Below, piece after piece: positions 5,789-5,947 of a stretch of 5,947 bases of DNA. The notes under the pieces are model-generated. The model was not told the origin of the DNA, did no database searches, and saw nothing but the letters and a program-made list of their open reading frames with translations. The translations under genes and the position numbers were made by a program. This DNA is from Candidatus Dependentiae bacterium (GTDB lineage Bacteria; Babelota; Babeliae; Babelales; UASB340): contig JAHIKO010000012.1 of assembly GCA_018897535.1 (NCBI GenBank), positions 1-5,947 of the forward strand. Reading direction: 5' to 3'. Each line of letters opens with the position of its first letter. Within the stretch, counting starts at the first letter, position 1.

Positions 5789-5947
5789 ATTCAAAATTTG
5801 CAGACAAATTAATTCTTAACAACTCTTGAGCATTGGTCCCGGCAAAAGTATATAAAAATCCTAAATTAAATCTAAATCTTTCATCAATTTGATAACTATA
5901 ACTTGCACCAATTCTATTTTCTATATACCAAGAATTATCAGTAATTA
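5784..5947 (-). CDS. C-terminus of an outer-membrane beta-barrel protein (partial)
   Basis: The last 53 codons and a TAG stop (5784-5786) of a minus-strand gene that continues beyond the right edge. The fragment shows three stretches of alternating polar and hydrophobic residues joined by short turns: WYIENRIGASYSY, then RFRFNLGFLYTFA, then LLRINLSANFEF. The protein ends in Phe, with hydrophobic residues at alternating positions before it. That is the known C-terminal signature recognised by the BAM machinery in outer-membrane beta-barrel proteins. The final strands resemble porin-like or autotransporter-type barrels, but the family cannot be named from so little. It converges with the sHSP gene, 38 bp apart, with the shared hairpin overlapping its stop. 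The frame has no internal stop over the visible length, and neighbouring frames are interrupted. Confidence 0.75.
   Translation of the reverse strand, partial: ITDNSWYIENRIGASYSYQIDERFRFNLGFLYTFAGTNAQELLRINLSANFEF

Overview
The window is very AT-rich bacterial DNA holding five protein-coding genes, two of them cut by the window edges. The source cell appears to have a Gram-negative-type envelope. The gene entering from the right edge ends like an outer-membrane beta-barrel protein with a terminal Phe, and two other genes start with Sec-type signal peptides. The AT-rich, Asn/Lys/Ile-heavy coding, the orphan secreted protein and the shortened UvrA would fit a small-genome, host-associated lineage such as Dependentiae (TM6/Babela-like). 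That placement is my inference from style and was not checked by any search.

Layout from left to right. (1) The 3' part of a plus-strand gene for a charged helical protein of unknown function; its frame is open to the left edge. (2) A minus-strand gene for a 603-residue secreted protein of unknown function, whose 3' end overlaps the first gene tail-to-tail by 11 bp. (3) A 167-bp AT-rich gap with two adjacent GTTTTT...AAAAAC palindromes and a plausible promoter for the secreted-protein gene. (4) uvrA on the minus strand, the damage-recognition ATPase of nucleotide excision repair. It has both ATPase modules and three zinc-binding Cys sets, but the insertion domain inside zinc module 2 is reduced to about 35 residues. 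(5) A 169-bp divergent gap with a near-consensus sigma70-type promoter driving the plus strand. (6) A plus-strand small heat-shock protein (Hsp20/alpha-crystallin) that carries an N-terminal signal sequence, so it is probably exported. (7) A strong 13-bp GC-containing hairpin between converging genes. (8) The last 53 codons of a minus-strand outer-membrane beta-barrel gene.

The genes do not form an obvious pathway. uvrA stands alone as a housekeeping repair gene with its own flanking gaps. The exported chaperone, secreted protein and beta-barrel protein all belong to the envelope, and a periplasmic chaperone next to an outer-membrane protein gene is suggestive but not proof of a link. I see no mobile element, CRISPR array, tRNA or rRNA, and nothing that amounts to a clearly new multi-gene system. 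The most notable observations are the UvrA insertion-domain loss and the signal-bearing sHSP. For three genes the longest open frame overstates the N-terminus, and I give the corrected starts.
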